A stretch of DNA of 56,738 nt from Burkholderiales bacterium (GTDB lineage: Bacteria; Pseudomonadota; Gammaproteobacteria; Burkholderiales; Burkholderiaceae_C): assembly GCA_947453625.1 (NCBI GenBank), contig CANGHK010000033.1, positions 1 through 56,738 of the forward strand. The letters are read 5' to 3'. Every line of letters begins with the position of its first letter. The first letter of the stretch is position 1. Shown here in pieces: positions 26,173-35,188 of the stretch. The notes below the pieces were generated by a model. It was not told the DNA's origin, did not search any database, and saw nothing but the letters and a program-made list of their open reading frames with translations. The position numbers and the translations under genes were made by a program.

Positions 26173-27741
26173 TCAGATCGCCCGGGCCGTCATCTGCTTG
26201 GCGATGTACTCGGCCTGGCGGATGGCGAGCGTGACGATGGTCAGCGTGGGATTTTCCGCGCCGCCGGTGGTGAACTGGCTGCCGTCGCTGATGAACAGGT
26301 TGCTCACGTCGTGGGTCTGGCCATAGGCGTTGCAGACGCTGTCCTTGGCGCTGGCACCCATGCGGCAGGTGCCCAGGTTGTGGGTGCTGGGGTAGGGCGG
26401 GGTGCGGAAGCTCTTGATCGCGCCGGCCGCCGCGTACACAGCCTGGCCCTGCTTGAAGGCATGCTCGCGCATCGCGATGTCGTTGTCGTGGTCGTCGAAG
26501 TGCACGTTGGGCGCGGCATTGCCCCACTTGTCCTTCAGCGTGGCGTTGAGCGTGACGCGGTTGGTCTCGCGCGGCATGTCCTCGCCCACCAGCCACATGC
26601 CGGCCAGATGGGTGTAGTTGTCCATGTACTCGGTGAACTCGCCGCCCCAGCCGCCGGGGTTGAGGAAGGCGGCCATGAAGGGCACGCCCAGCGACAACGT
26701 CTCCAGCTCGTAGCCGCCGGCAAAGCCGCGCTTGGTATCGTGCACCGCCTCGTCGCGGATGATGCCGGCCATGGTGGTGCCGCGGTACATGTGCACCGGC
26801 TGCTTGAACATCGCGTAGACCGAGCCGGTCATGTGGCGCATGTAGTTGCGCCCCACCTGGCCCGAGCTGTTCGCCAGCCCGTCCTTGAACTTGTTGGACG
26901 CGCTCAGCAGCAGCAGCCGCGGGGTCTCGATCGAGTTGCCGGCGACGCAGACGATGCGGGCCTTCTGGCGCTGCTCTTTGCCGGCCTTGTCGAAGTAGAC
27001 GACGCCGGTGACCTTGCCCTGATCGTCATGCTCGATGCGCGAGACATGGCTTTCGGCGCGCAAGTCCATGTTGCCGGTCTTCTCGGCGGCGGGCAACTCG
27101 GTGTAGAGCGTGCTCCACTTGGCCCCGCTCTTGCAACCCTGGAAGCAGAAGCCCAGCTGCATGCAGCGGCCGCGGTCGTGCCGGGGCTGGCTGTTGATGG
27201 CCATGTTGCCGGTATGCACTTCCTTGTAGCCCAGCTTCTTCGCGCCGGCGTGCATCACCTTGAAGTTGTTGTTGCCCGGCAGGCCGGGGATGCCGTTGGT
27301 GCGGGTCACCCCCATCTTGTCCTCGGCACGGGCGTAATAGGGTTCCAGTTCCTTGAGCGTGACCGGCCAGTCCATCAGGTTGGCGCCCTTGATGTCACCG
27401 TAGTGGGTTCGGGTGCGGAACTCATGATCCTGCAGGCGCAGCGACGCGCCGGCCCAGTGGGTGGTGGTGCCACCCACCGTCTTGCAGACCCAGGCGGGCA
27501 AGCCGGCAAAGTCCTTCGCCACTCGCCAGGTGCCCGAGGTGGAGCGCGGGTCGAGCCAGGCCAGCTGGCTGAAGCTCTTCCACTCGTCATTGATGAACGT
27601 GGCCTGGCTCTGCAGCGCGCCGGCCTCCAGCACCACCACCTTGATGCCTTTTTGCGCCAGTTCGTTGGCCAGCGTGCCGCCGCCGGCGCCCGAGCCGATG
27701 ATGACGACGGCGGAGCCGTCGTTGAAGTCGATCTTTGCCAT
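26173..27741 (-). CDS. GMC-family FAD dehydrogenase (gluconate 2-dehydrogenase large-subunit type)
   Basis: A 522-residue flavoenzyme. The FAD-binding motif IIGSGAGGGTLANELAQKG occupies residues 14-32, with E39 in VVLEAG binding ribose. TTTHWAGASLRLQDHEF and the C-terminal block STHNLGTCRMGASAKDSV, with the GMC active-site His region, then DGSQFTTGGAENPTLTI complete the fold. It resembles the large subunits of gluconate, sorbitol and fructose dehydrogenases. It has no signal peptide of its own and probably rides to the periplasm with its Tat-exported partner encoded 30 bp upstream. The sugar or polyol substrate is unknown. Confidence 0.9.
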   Translation of the reverse strand: MAKIDFNDGSAVVIIGSGAGGGTLANELAQKGIKVVVLEAGALQSQATFINDEWKSFSQLAWLDPRSTSGTWRVAKDFAGLPAWVCKTVGGTTTHWAGASLRLQDHEFRTRTHYGDIKGANLMDWPVTLKELEPYYARAEDKMGVTRTNGIPGLPGNNNFKVMHAGAKKLGYKEVHTGNMAINSQPRHDRGRCMQLGFCFQGCKSGAKWSTLYTELPAAEKTGNMDLRAESHVSRIEHDDQGKVTGVVYFDKAGKEQRQKARIVCVAGNSIETPRLLLLSASNKFKDGLANSSGQVGRNYMRHMTGSVYAMFKQPVHMYRGTTMAGIIRDEAVHDTKRGFAGGYELETLSLGVPFMAAFLNPGGWGGEFTEYMDNYTHLAGMWLVGEDMPRETNRVTLNATLKDKWGNAAPNVHFDDHDNDIAMREHAFKQGQAVYAAAGAIKSFRTPPYPSTHNLGTCRMGASAKDSVCNAYGQTHDVSNLFISDGSQFTTGGAENPTLTIVTLAIRQAEYIAKQMTARAI

Positions 27742-27771
27742 GGTTTGTCTCCGGATGTCTTGCTGTTCGGG

Positions 27772-28404
27772 TCAGCCGAGGTAGGGCGGCGGGCTGTCGG
27801 CTTTCGACGGCGCCGGCAACCATTTCAGGTCCTGAAAGCCGCGCGTGATGTAGCCCCCTTTTTCCCAGGCCGAGCCGGGGTAGCCGAACACCGCAAACGC
27901 CATGTCGTTGTCGTAGAGCGAGGTGATGCACTGGCCGCGCACGGTGGCGAAGAAGGGCTGGCCTTCGATCGCCTTGGCCAGCGCCAGCCGCTTGGCGGCG
28001 CTGGCCTTGGCGAAGCTGCCGCCGGCCGCCTGGTCGAGCGCGGCGATGCCGTCCTTGATCATCTTGGCGGCGGCCGGATCACCCGCGGCCTTGGCGTCCA
28101 GGTCCTTGGCCAGCAGCGCGTACACCGCGTCGGGCAGCTTCTTGTGCGGGTAGAGCGTGCGGCCAAAGGCCATCAGCGCGCTGCCCTCGGCCTTGCTCAG
28201 CGCCTTCAGCTCGACCGCCCAGACCGGCGACGGCGCCAGCGTGGCCAGCACCGAGCCCGCGGCCAGGGTGCCCATCAGGATGCCCGAGCCCTTGAGGAAC
28301 TCGCGCCGCGCCAGCGGCAGCTGCTGCTTGGGCACCTCGCCCGATTCTTCGCCGCAAGCCGTGGCGGCGGTCAGCGTGGCTTGCCCTATCGGAATGATGC
28401 GCAT
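27772..28404 (-). CDS. Gluconate 2-dehydrogenase subunit 3 family protein with Tat signal
   Basis: About 210 residues from ATG 28404, which follows AGGAG by 7 bases. The twin-arginine signal is ARREFLKGSGILMGTLAAGS, placed about 30 residues from the start. The body (FGRTLYPHKKLPDAVYALLA; YDNDMAFAVFGYPGSAWEKG) matches the small subunit of membrane-bound GMC dehydrogenases. By analogy it carries the folded FAD subunit through the Tat system. It is the first gene of the minus-strand operon. The cytochrome c subunit common in this type of complex is not next to it. Confidence 0.88.
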   Translation of the reverse strand: MRIIPIGQATLTAATACGEESGEVPKQQLPLARREFLKGSGILMGTLAAGSVLATLAPSPVWAVELKALSKAEGSALMAFGRTLYPHKKLPDAVYALLAKDLDAKAAGDPAAAKMIKDGIAALDQAAGGSFAKASAAKRLALAKAIEGQPFFATVRGQCITSLYDNDMAFAVFGYPGSAWEKGGYITRGFQDLKWLPAPSKADSPPPYLG

Positions 28405-28653
28405 GTCTTGTCTCCTGGGGTGTCCGGGGTTCATGTCGACCCGGCTTGAAATCAGTGTTGCATCCAGCGCGCGTGGGCAGGTGATAGCGGGTTACCTACG
28501 CGGGAAAGCACTGAGAACGCCCCCGAAGCCGGCTGAACGGGCTGAACGCAAGGGTGGCGGTGGCGGTCGCGGGCGACCGGCTGGGCGCGCGCGGCGCGGC
28601 AGCGGACAGCCATTCCCGGCACAATCCCGAACTCACAATCTGAACCCTGAAAA
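28405..28653. other. Divergent intergenic region
   Basis: This 249-bp spacer separates the minus-strand dehydrogenase operon from the plus-strand nitroreductase gene and must hold both promoters. It is GC-rich with several G/C runs. No clear -10 element or operator for the ribbon-helix-helix protein was distinguishable. Confidence 0.4.
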
Positions 28654-29292
28654 ATGACCGAACTGATTCAAAAGCTGCAGTGGCGCTACGCCGCCAAAAA
28701 GATGAACCCGGCGCTGCCGGTGGCCCAGGACAAGGTCGACCGCATCCTGGAGGCGGCGCGGCTGGCGCCGACATCGAGCGGGCTGCAGCCCTTCGAGATC
28801 ATCGTCGTGAAGAACCCCGCGGTGCGCGAAGCGATCAAGGCCAAGGCCTGGGGCCAGGCGCAGATCACCGACGGCTCGCACCTGCTGGTCTTCGCCGCCT
28901 GGGACCACTACACCGCCGACCGCATCAACCAGATGTTCGACCTGGCCAACGCAGAGCGCGGCACGGTCAACGAGGGCTGGGAAAACTACCGCCAGATGCT
29001 GCTGTCCAGCTACCCGGCGCGCGACCCCGAGGTCAACTTCCAGCATGCGGCCAGGCAGGCCTACATCGGCCTGGGCGCCGCCTTGATCGCGGCCGCTTTC
29101 GAGGCCGTCGACAGCACGCCGATGGAAGGCTTCGACCCCAAGGCGGTCGACGAGATCCTGGCCCTGAGCGCGCGCGGCCTGCGCAGCGTGGTGCTGCTGC
29201 CGCTGGGCCACCGCCAGGAAGAGGGCGACTGGCTGGTCAAGCTGAAGAAGATCCGGCGCCCGAGCAGCCAGTTCATCACCGAAGTCAACTGA
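28654..29292 (+). CDS. NfsB-like NAD(P)H nitroreductase family protein
   Basis: A 212-residue FMN-dependent oxidoreductase. RYAAKKMNPA (residues 11-20), ARLAPTSSGLQPFEIIVV (about 35-52), ARQAYIGLGAALIAAAFEAVDSTPMEGF and the C-terminal LPLGHRQEEGDW follow the NfsB/FRase I pattern. Such enzymes reduce quinones, flavins and nitro compounds and work as dimers. A quinone reductase gene follows 28 bp downstream on the same strand, so the two probably form a small redox-stress operon. Confidence 0.9.
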   Translation: MTELIQKLQWRYAAKKMNPALPVAQDKVDRILEAARLAPTSSGLQPFEIIVVKNPAVREAIKAKAWGQAQITDGSHLLVFAAWDHYTADRINQMFDLANAERGTVNEGWENYRQMLLSSYPARDPEVNFQHAARQAYIGLGAALIAAAFEAVDSTPMEGFDPKAVDEILALSARGLRSVVLLPLGHRQEEGDWLVKLKKIRRPSSQFITEVN

Positions 29293-29320
29293 CCGTCCCG
29301 GTCAACGCGGGAGAGCAACG

Positions 29321-30295
29321 ATGCGCGCAGCTTGGTACCTGAAGAACGGCGAAGCCCGCGACGTGATGGTAGTGGGCGATTGGCCCACGCCCCAGGCCGG
29401 GGCCGGCGAGGTGCTGGTGCGGCTGGTCACCTCGGGCGTCAACCCGTCGGATGTCAAGTCGCGCCGGGCCAGGCCCTTGACCGAGGCGATCGTGCCTCAC
29501 AGCGACGGCGCGGGCGTGATCGCCGCGGTGGGCGACGGCGTGCCCGCCAGCCGGGTCGGCGAGCGGGTCTGGATCTGGAACGGCCAGTGGGGCCGCGCGC
29601 TCGGCACCGCCGCCGAATACATCGCCTTGCCGTCGGCCCAGGCCGTGGTCTTGCCCGACAGCACCGACTTCGCGGCCGGCGCCTGCTTCGGCATTCCCGC
29701 GCTGACCGCGCTGCAGGCCGTGTACCTGGCGGGCGATCTGCGCGACAAGCCGGTGCTGGTCACCGGTGCGTCGTCGGCGGTGGGGCATTACGTGACCCAG
29801 CTCGTCACGCTGGCCGGTGGCCAGGTGATAGGCACGGTGGGCTCGCCCGCCAAGGCGGCCCATGCCCAGGCCGCCGGCATGCGCGAGGCGATCTTCTACA
29901 AGACCGAATCGGTGGCGCAGCGCGTCAAGGACTTGACGGCGGGGCGCGGCGTGCCGGTCATCATCGACATGGATTTCGCCAGCACCGCGGGACTGCTGGC
30001 CGAGGGCGTGCTGGCCCCGCATGGCCGGGTCGTCTGCTACGGCGCCAACACGCCGGAGATCGCCTTCAACTTCAGGGCGATGCTGTTCCAGTCGGTGGCG
30101 CTGCAGTTCTTCCTGGTCTACGAGCTGACCGCGGCCGACCGCCAGCGGGCGCAAGACCGCTTGACCGAACTGCTGCAGTCGCAACAGCTCCAGCACCCGA
30201 TCGGCGCACGCTTCACGCTCGACCAGATCGTCCAGGCGCATGAAACCGTGGAAGCCGGCCAGACCGTGGGCAACGTCGTCATCGATCTGACCTAG
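29321..30295 (+). CDS. NADPH:quinone reductase-like MDR family oxidoreductase
   Basis: A 324-residue medium-chain reductase. The N-terminal GroES-like domain has VTSGVNPSDVKSR (about 42-54) and PHSDGAGVI. The Rossmann motif is VLVTGASSAVGHYVTQLV (about 143-160). No CxxCxxC structural zinc site or catalytic zinc cysteine is seen, so it belongs with zeta-crystallin-type quinone reductases and not zinc alcohol dehydrogenases. Likely co-transcribed with the nitroreductase gene. Confidence 0.9.
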   Translation: MRAAWYLKNGEARDVMVVGDWPTPQAGAGEVLVRLVTSGVNPSDVKSRRARPLTEAIVPHSDGAGVIAAVGDGVPASRVGERVWIWNGQWGRALGTAAEYIALPSAQAVVLPDSTDFAAGACFGIPALTALQAVYLAGDLRDKPVLVTGASSAVGHYVTQLVTLAGGQVIGTVGSPAKAAHAQAAGMREAIFYKTESVAQRVKDLTAGRGVPVIIDMDFASTAGLLAEGVLAPHGRVVCYGANTPEIAFNFRAMLFQSVALQFFLVYELTAADRQRAQDRLTELLQSQQLQHPIGARFTLDQIVQAHETVEAGQTVGNVVIDLT

Positions 30296-30368
30296 CTGAA
30301 TTGCGCGTCGGCAGCCGGGCGTGAAAACGCGGGTCCGGCCTGCGCGGGCGATTCGCCACAATCGCCCC

Positions 30369-31277
30369 ATGCCCGCCCTGCCCACCCCGCAGCTCGACCT
30401 GTTCGAGCACAGCCGCGACACGATGCTGCGCAACGATGCGCTGGAGGCCTTGCTGCGCCGCGACGCCGGCGCGGCGGCCCAGGCCCGCCAGGGGCTGGCC
30501 GAGATCGACCCGCGCCATGCCGTGCTGACGGCGCTCGACACCCTGATAGGCGCGCTGGCCGGCGACCCCCCTGCCACGCCGTTCAGCCACCATGCCGAGG
30601 CCGCCCTCGAACGTGCCCGGCTCGACCAGGCGGTGCGGCCCGCCGCGCTGGCCCAGTTCGGCGCGGCGGCGGCCCGCGCCTGGCTGGCGCCGCTGTGGCG
30701 CAGGCTGGCAGAGCGGGCCGCGCCGCTTCCCTACCTGGCGACATCGCCTGAAGACCATGCCGCGCCGCTGTGGCTGCGGGTCGGTGACGCGGCCTCGGCC
30801 CAGGCCGCCGCCCAGGCGGTGGCGGGCATCGCCTCCTGGCGCCGCATCCCCGTGCCGCTGGCCTGGATGGCGCGCGCGCGCCACCGCAGCGACGGCCTGG
30901 ACGCCGTCTGGCCGCTGCTGGCCGAGCTGGCCTGGCTGGCGCCGGCGCGCCTGGGCAGCAGCGCGCCCGACCTGGCCGACCCGCTGCTGACCCGGCTGCT
31001 GCGGCGCTTCGAGGACGATGTCGACCCCGGCGTCCAGTCGGGAATCGCCCCGCTGGCCTGGTTCCCGGCCTGGCTGCTGATCGCCCAGCCGGCGCTGCTG
31101 CCACGGCTGCGCGAGGCCAACACCGGACAGGACAGCGCGCCCGAGCGCGTCTTCAGGCTGCTGGTCGAATTGCTGGGGCTGGAGCGCCAGGGCCGGCACG
31201 CCGAGTTGATCGCCGGCCGCAAGCGCTTGCGCGACCAGCAGCCGGCCTTGTACGCGGTTTACATGAAGACGCGCTGA
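30369..31277 (+). CDS. Hypothetical protein, alanine/leucine-rich helical
   Basis: About 302 residues from ATG 30369. I do not recognise the family. The protein is rich in Ala, Leu, Arg and Trp, has no signal peptide or clear membrane helix, and looks all-alpha. It opens LPTPQLDLFEHSRDTMLRND and ends LRDQQPALYAVYMKTR. The pattern suggests TPR-like or helical-repeat folding, but no clean repeat register was found. It stands alone between the quinone reductase gene and the convergent helicase gene, 25 bp away. Codon use is normal for the region, so it is probably a real conserved gene. Confidence 0.75.
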   Translation: MPALPTPQLDLFEHSRDTMLRNDALEALLRRDAGAAAQARQGLAEIDPRHAVLTALDTLIGALAGDPPATPFSHHAEAALERARLDQAVRPAALAQFGAAAARAWLAPLWRRLAERAAPLPYLATSPEDHAAPLWLRVGDAASAQAAAQAVAGIASWRRIPVPLAWMARARHRSDGLDAVWPLLAELAWLAPARLGSSAPDLADPLLTRLLRRFEDDVDPGVQSGIAPLAWFPAWLLIAQPALLPRLREANTGQDSAPERVFRLLVELLGLERQGRHAELIAGRKRLRDQQPALYAVYMKTR

Positions 31278-31302
31278 AAACGCGGTCCTCTGCCGGGCCG
31301 GT

Positions 31303-33393
31303 TCAGCGCGCCGGCGGTGGTGCAGCGGCCAGCTTGGCCGCCAGCTCGGCGCGGATGCGCTTGAGCTTGTCGCGCGGGTTCTCCTGCACCGTCGCCTCGT
31401 GCAATTTCATCTCGGCGATGAAGCGGCTGGGGATGCCTTGCACCGTGTCGCGGCCCTTCTTGCGCCGGCGCAGCGTGCTGACCACCAGCGTGGTGCGGGC
31501 GCGGGTGATGCCCACGTACATCAGCCGGCGCTCTTCTTCCAGCTTGGTGGCGGTCATCTCCTCGGCGTCGCTCTTGAACGGCAGCAGGCCCTCGTTGACG
31601 CCGACCAGCACCACATGCGGCCATTCCAGGCCCTTGCTGGCGTGCAATGTGGACAGCGTCACCATGTCCTGCTCGTCGCTGCGCTCGGCCAGGCTGATGA
31701 TCACGCTGATGGTCTGCGCCACCTGCAGCACGGTCTGTTTTTCGCCCTCGGCGGTGGCGCCGTCGCTCTTGATCTCGCCGCCGCAGCGCCGCGCCATCCA
31801 GTCGATGAAGTCGAGCACATTGGTCCAGCGTGACGCGGCGGCCTTCTCGCTGTCCTCGCTGTCGTACAGATGCTGCTCGTAACCGATGTCCTTGACCCAG
31901 GCCAGCAGCAGCGCCTTGGCATCGTCGGCGCCGGTGGTGCGGTCGGCGCGGAACTGCAAGTCGTTGACCGCGCGGCCAAACTCGTGCAGCGCCTCGATCG
32001 CCTTGGCGCCCAGTTGGGCGGCCAGGGTCTTGGAGAACAGCGCCTCGAACAGGCTGATCTTGTAACGGCCCGAGAACTCCCCCAGCTTGCCCAGCGTGGT
32101 GTGGCCGATGCCGCGCTTGGGCGTGGTCACCGCGCGCAGAAAGGCCGGGTCGTCATCCTGGTTCACCAGCAACCTGAGCCAGGCGCACAAGTCCTTGATC
32201 TCGGCGCGGTCGAAGAAGCCGATGCCGCCTGAGACCTTGTACGGGATGTTGGCGCTGCGCAGCTTTTTCTCGAACGGCCGCGCCAGATGGTTGGCGCGGT
32301 AGAGGATGGCGAAGTCGCTGAACCGGATCTGGCCGCTGGCGCGGTCGTCAGCCACCGCGCCACCCTGGGCCCGCAGCGCCTGGATGAAGGCCACCACGCG
32401 CTCGGCCTCATGCTCCTCGCCGTCGCATTCGACCAGCCGCACCGGGTCGCCGTCGCCGAACTCGCTCCACAGCTTCTTCTCGAACAGCTTGGGGTTGCCG
32501 GCGATCACGTTGTTGGCCGCGCGCAGGATGTTGCCGGTGGAACGGTAGTTCTGCTCCAGCGGGATCACCTTCAGCTCGGGCCAGTCCTGCGGCAGGCGCT
32601 GAAGGTTGGCGATGGTCGCGCCACGCCAACCGTAGATGCTCTGGTCGTCATCGCCCACCGCGGTGAACAGGCCGCGCCGGCGCGGGTCTTCGTGGCTGAC
32701 CAGCACCTGGAGCAGCTCGTACTGCACCGAGTTGGTGTCCTGGTATTCGTCGACCAGCACATGGCGGAAACGCCCCTGCCACTTGGCGCGGGCCTCCTCG
32801 TCGCGCAGCAGCAGTTTCAGCGGCAGGCTGATCAGATCGTCGAAATCCACCGCCTGGTAGGCCGCCAGCCGCTCCTCGTAGAGCTTCATCACCCGCGCGG
32901 CCACCTGCTCGTCGGCATCGCGGGCGATGGCCGCCGCCGCGTCGCTGTTCAGGCCCTGGTTCTTCCACAGGCTGATGGTCCACTGCCACTGGCGCGCCAG
33001 CTTGTTGTCGGTGGCACCGCCCGCCTCGCGCAGCACGCCCGTCACATCGTCGGAATCCAGGATCGAGTACTTTTCCTTCAGCCCGACCCGGGTGCCGTCC
33101 TCGCGCAGGATGCGCACGCCCAGGCTGTGGAAGGTGCTGATCGCCAGGTCCTTGGCCGCCCGAGCGCCGACCAGGCTCTTGGCGCGCTCGCGCATTTCCT
33201 GCGCCGCCTTGTTGGTGAAGGTGATCGCCGCGATCTCCTTGGGCGCCAGACCGGCCTGTAGCAACCGGGCGATCTTGTGCACGATGACCCGGGTCTTGCC
33301 CGATCCGGCGCCGGCCAGCACCAGGCAAGGTCCCGAGAGATGGTGGACGGCTTGCAGTTGCGCGGGGTTGAGGGAGGCGGGAGCTTCGGCCAT
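31303..33393 (-). CDS. rep: ATP-dependent DNA helicase Rep
   Basis: A 696-residue UvrD/Rep superfamily 1A helicase. Motif I is AGAGSGKT (27-34), motif II is LVDEYQDTN, motif III is GDDDQSIYGWRGA, and the C-terminal motifs include TLHASKGLEWPHVVLVGVNE and RRLMYVGITRARTTL. The length is close to E. coli Rep (673) and shorter than UvrD. It should unwind 3'-5' and clear proteins ahead of replication forks. The end ANLAAKLAAAPPPAR-type tail is low-complexity. The PriA gene lies about 1.8 kb away. Confidence 0.92.
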   Translation of the reverse strand: MAEAPASLNPAQLQAVHHLSGPCLVLAGAGSGKTRVIVHKIARLLQAGLAPKEIAAITFTNKAAQEMRERAKSLVGARAAKDLAISTFHSLGVRILREDGTRVGLKEKYSILDSDDVTGVLREAGGATDNKLARQWQWTISLWKNQGLNSDAAAAIARDADEQVAARVMKLYEERLAAYQAVDFDDLISLPLKLLLRDEEARAKWQGRFRHVLVDEYQDTNSVQYELLQVLVSHEDPRRRGLFTAVGDDDQSIYGWRGATIANLQRLPQDWPELKVIPLEQNYRSTGNILRAANNVIAGNPKLFEKKLWSEFGDGDPVRLVECDGEEHEAERVVAFIQALRAQGGAVADDRASGQIRFSDFAILYRANHLARPFEKKLRSANIPYKVSGGIGFFDRAEIKDLCAWLRLLVNQDDDPAFLRAVTTPKRGIGHTTLGKLGEFSGRYKISLFEALFSKTLAAQLGAKAIEALHEFGRAVNDLQFRADRTTGADDAKALLLAWVKDIGYEQHLYDSEDSEKAAASRWTNVLDFIDWMARRCGGEIKSDGATAEGEKQTVLQVAQTISVIISLAERSDEQDMVTLSTLHASKGLEWPHVVLVGVNEGLLPFKSDAEEMTATKLEEERRLMYVGITRARTTLVVSTLRRRKKGRDTVQGIPSRFIAEMKLHEATVQENPRDKLKRIRAELAAKLAAAPPPAR

Positions 33394-33464
33394 GGACGCA
33401 GACGAGGGGGCGGAGGATGATAGCGGCCGGTCTGGCCACTGCGGCCGGCAACGAGGAGGACCGC

Positions 33465-34163
33465 ATGCTCACCCTGATCCAGTTCCCGCATGCCCTCGGC
33501 GTGATGAATGCCAGCCCCTTCTGCATGAAGGTGGAGGTGTTTCTCAAGCTCGCCGGCCTGCCCTACCGGGTGGACGACGGCCACTTGCCGATGCGCATGC
33601 CCAAGGGCAAGCTGCCGGCGCTGCGCGACGGCGACCTGCTGGTCTGCGACTCGCAGGCGATCGTGGCGCATCTGCAGCAGCGCTACCGCGCGGAATTGCC
33701 GTCGGCGCTGCGCGAGCCCGAGCGGGGCGCCGACCTGGCGCTGCGCCGGATGCTGGAGGAGCATTTCTACTTCGCCGCGCTGTGGGGCCGCTGGATAGCC
33801 GACGCGGGCTTCCGGGTGACCGGGCCGGCCTTCTTCGGGTCGCTGCCCGGCCCGCTGCGCGGACTGGTGGCCGCGCTGGTGCGGCGCAAGATGCGGCGTG
33901 ACCTGATCGGCCAGGGCATGGGCCGGCACAGCCAGTCCGAGATCACGGAGCGCGCCTGCGCCGACCTGGATGCCGTCCAGGTGATGCTGGGCGCGCGGCC
34001 GTACTTCGGCGGCGACGCGCCCACGGCGCTGGACGCCAGCGTCTACGCCTTCCTGGCCAACGCGCTGTTCGTCGAGATCGACAACCCGGTGCGCCGCCAC
34101 CTGCAAGGCCAGGCCGCGCTGGTGGCCTATTGCGCGCGCATGGAGGCGCGGGTCGGGCGCTGA
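33465..34163 (+). CDS. Glutathione S-transferase family protein (metaxin/Faxc-like)
   Basis: A 232-residue protein with an excellent ribosome site (GAGGAGG) 8 bases before ATG 33465. The thioredoxin-like N-terminal half has SPFCMKVEVFLKLAGLPYRV (residues 17-36) and KGKLPALRDGDLLVCDSQAI. The C-terminal helical half has LDASVYAFLANALF. The spacing resembles metaxin-like/Faxc GSTs more than classical cytosolic ones. Substrate is unknown. It diverges from rep across a 71-bp gap. Confidence 0.88.
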   Translation: MLTLIQFPHALGVMNASPFCMKVEVFLKLAGLPYRVDDGHLPMRMPKGKLPALRDGDLLVCDSQAIVAHLQQRYRAELPSALREPERGADLALRRMLEEHFYFAALWGRWIADAGFRVTGPAFFGSLPGPLRGLVAALVRRKMRRDLIGQGMGRHSQSEITERACADLDAVQVMLGARPYFGGDAPTALDASVYAFLANALFVEIDNPVRRHLQGQAALVAYCARMEARVGR

Positions 34164-34202
34164 GCGCCTTGGGGTCGAGCGCCGGGGATACTCGGCGCCT
34201 GC

Positions 34203-35171
34203 ATGCAGGCCATCCTCGCCGTCACCGTCCCGTTCTTCGCCCTGGTACTGGCCGGCTGGCTGGCGGCGTGGCGCGGCGTGCTGCCGGAATCCGCGATCCC
34301 CGGGCTCAACGCCTATGTGCTGTTCTTCGCCCTGCCCTGCCTGCTGCTGCGCTTCGGCATGGGCACGCCGCTGCTGGACCTGCTGAACCCGTTCCTGCTG
34401 GCGGTCTACCTGCTGTGCGCGCTGCTGATCGTGGGCTTCACGGTCGCCGTCTCGCTCAGCGCCCGGGTGGGCCTGAAGGACGCCGCCTTCGGTGCGCTGG
34501 TGGCGGCGTTTCCCAACTCGGGCTTCATGGGCGTGCCCTTGCTGGTGGCGCTGCTCGGCCCGGCCGCCGCCGGGCCGGTGATCTGCACCCTGCTGGCCGA
34601 CATGCTGGTGACCAGTTCGCTGTGCATCGCCCTGTCGCAGTTGCAGGGCGCGGGCGAACAAGGCGCGCGAACGGCCGCCCTGCGGGCATTGCGAGGTGCG
34701 CTGTCCAACCCGCTGCCCTGGGCCATCGCGCTGGGCGCGGCGCTGTCGGCCGCCGGAGTCAAGCTCAGTGGCCCGATCGAGACCGCCGTGCGGATGCTGG
34801 CCGACTCCGCCAGCCCGGTCGCGCTGTTCACGATAGGCGCCGTGCTGTGGCGCGCCGGCGTCCACGCCCACAGCCGCACGCCGCTGGCGCAGTACCTGCC
34901 CGTGGCGCTGATCAAGCTGCTGCTGCACCCGCTGCTGGTGCTGGGCCTGGGCACGGCAGCACGCCAACTGGGCGCGCCGCTGTCGCCGTTCCAGCTGATG
35001 GTGCTGACGCTGGCCGCGGCGCTGCCCAGCGCCAGCAACGTCTCGCTGCTGACCGAACGCTACGGCGCCGATTCGGGCCGGGTGGCGCGCATCATCATGG
35101 CCAGCACGGTGCTGGCGTTTGGAAGCTTCTCGGCCTTGGCCTGGCTGTTCGGCGTCCAACCGACGGGCTGA
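34203..35171 (+). CDS. AEC family (auxin efflux carrier-like) transporter
   Basis: A 322-residue membrane protein with about ten helices. The family markers are LNAYVLFFALPCLLLRFG near residue 35 and AAFPNSGFMGVPLLVALLG (about residues 100-118), with the NSGFMG break. A second half-repeat ends PSASNVSLLTERY. AEC proteins export malonate, auxin-like or other organic acids; the substrate here is unknown. It lies 39 bp after the GST gene and converges on priA. Confidence 0.9.
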   Translation: MQAILAVTVPFFALVLAGWLAAWRGVLPESAIPGLNAYVLFFALPCLLLRFGMGTPLLDLLNPFLLAVYLLCALLIVGFTVAVSLSARVGLKDAAFGALVAAFPNSGFMGVPLLVALLGPAAAGPVICTLLADMLVTSSLCIALSQLQGAGEQGARTAALRALRGALSNPLPWAIALGAALSAAGVKLSGPIETAVRMLADSASPVALFTIGAVLWRAGVHAHSRTPLAQYLPVALIKLLLHPLLVLGLGTAARQLGAPLSPFQLMVLTLAAALPSASNVSLLTERYGADSGRVARIIMASTVLAFGSFSALAWLFGVQPTG

Positions 35172-35188
35172 ACCGGCCAGTTCACCCC

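Noticed and set aside
26173-28404. Naming the dehydrogenase as gluconate dehydrogenase
   Set aside because: The family includes several sugar and polyol enzymes and the cytochrome subunit is missing, so the substrate cannot be named.
25903-28449. Long plus-strand frame opposite the GMC dehydrogenase operon
   Set aside because: The minus strand has three recognisable proteins with ribosome sites; the plus frame has none.
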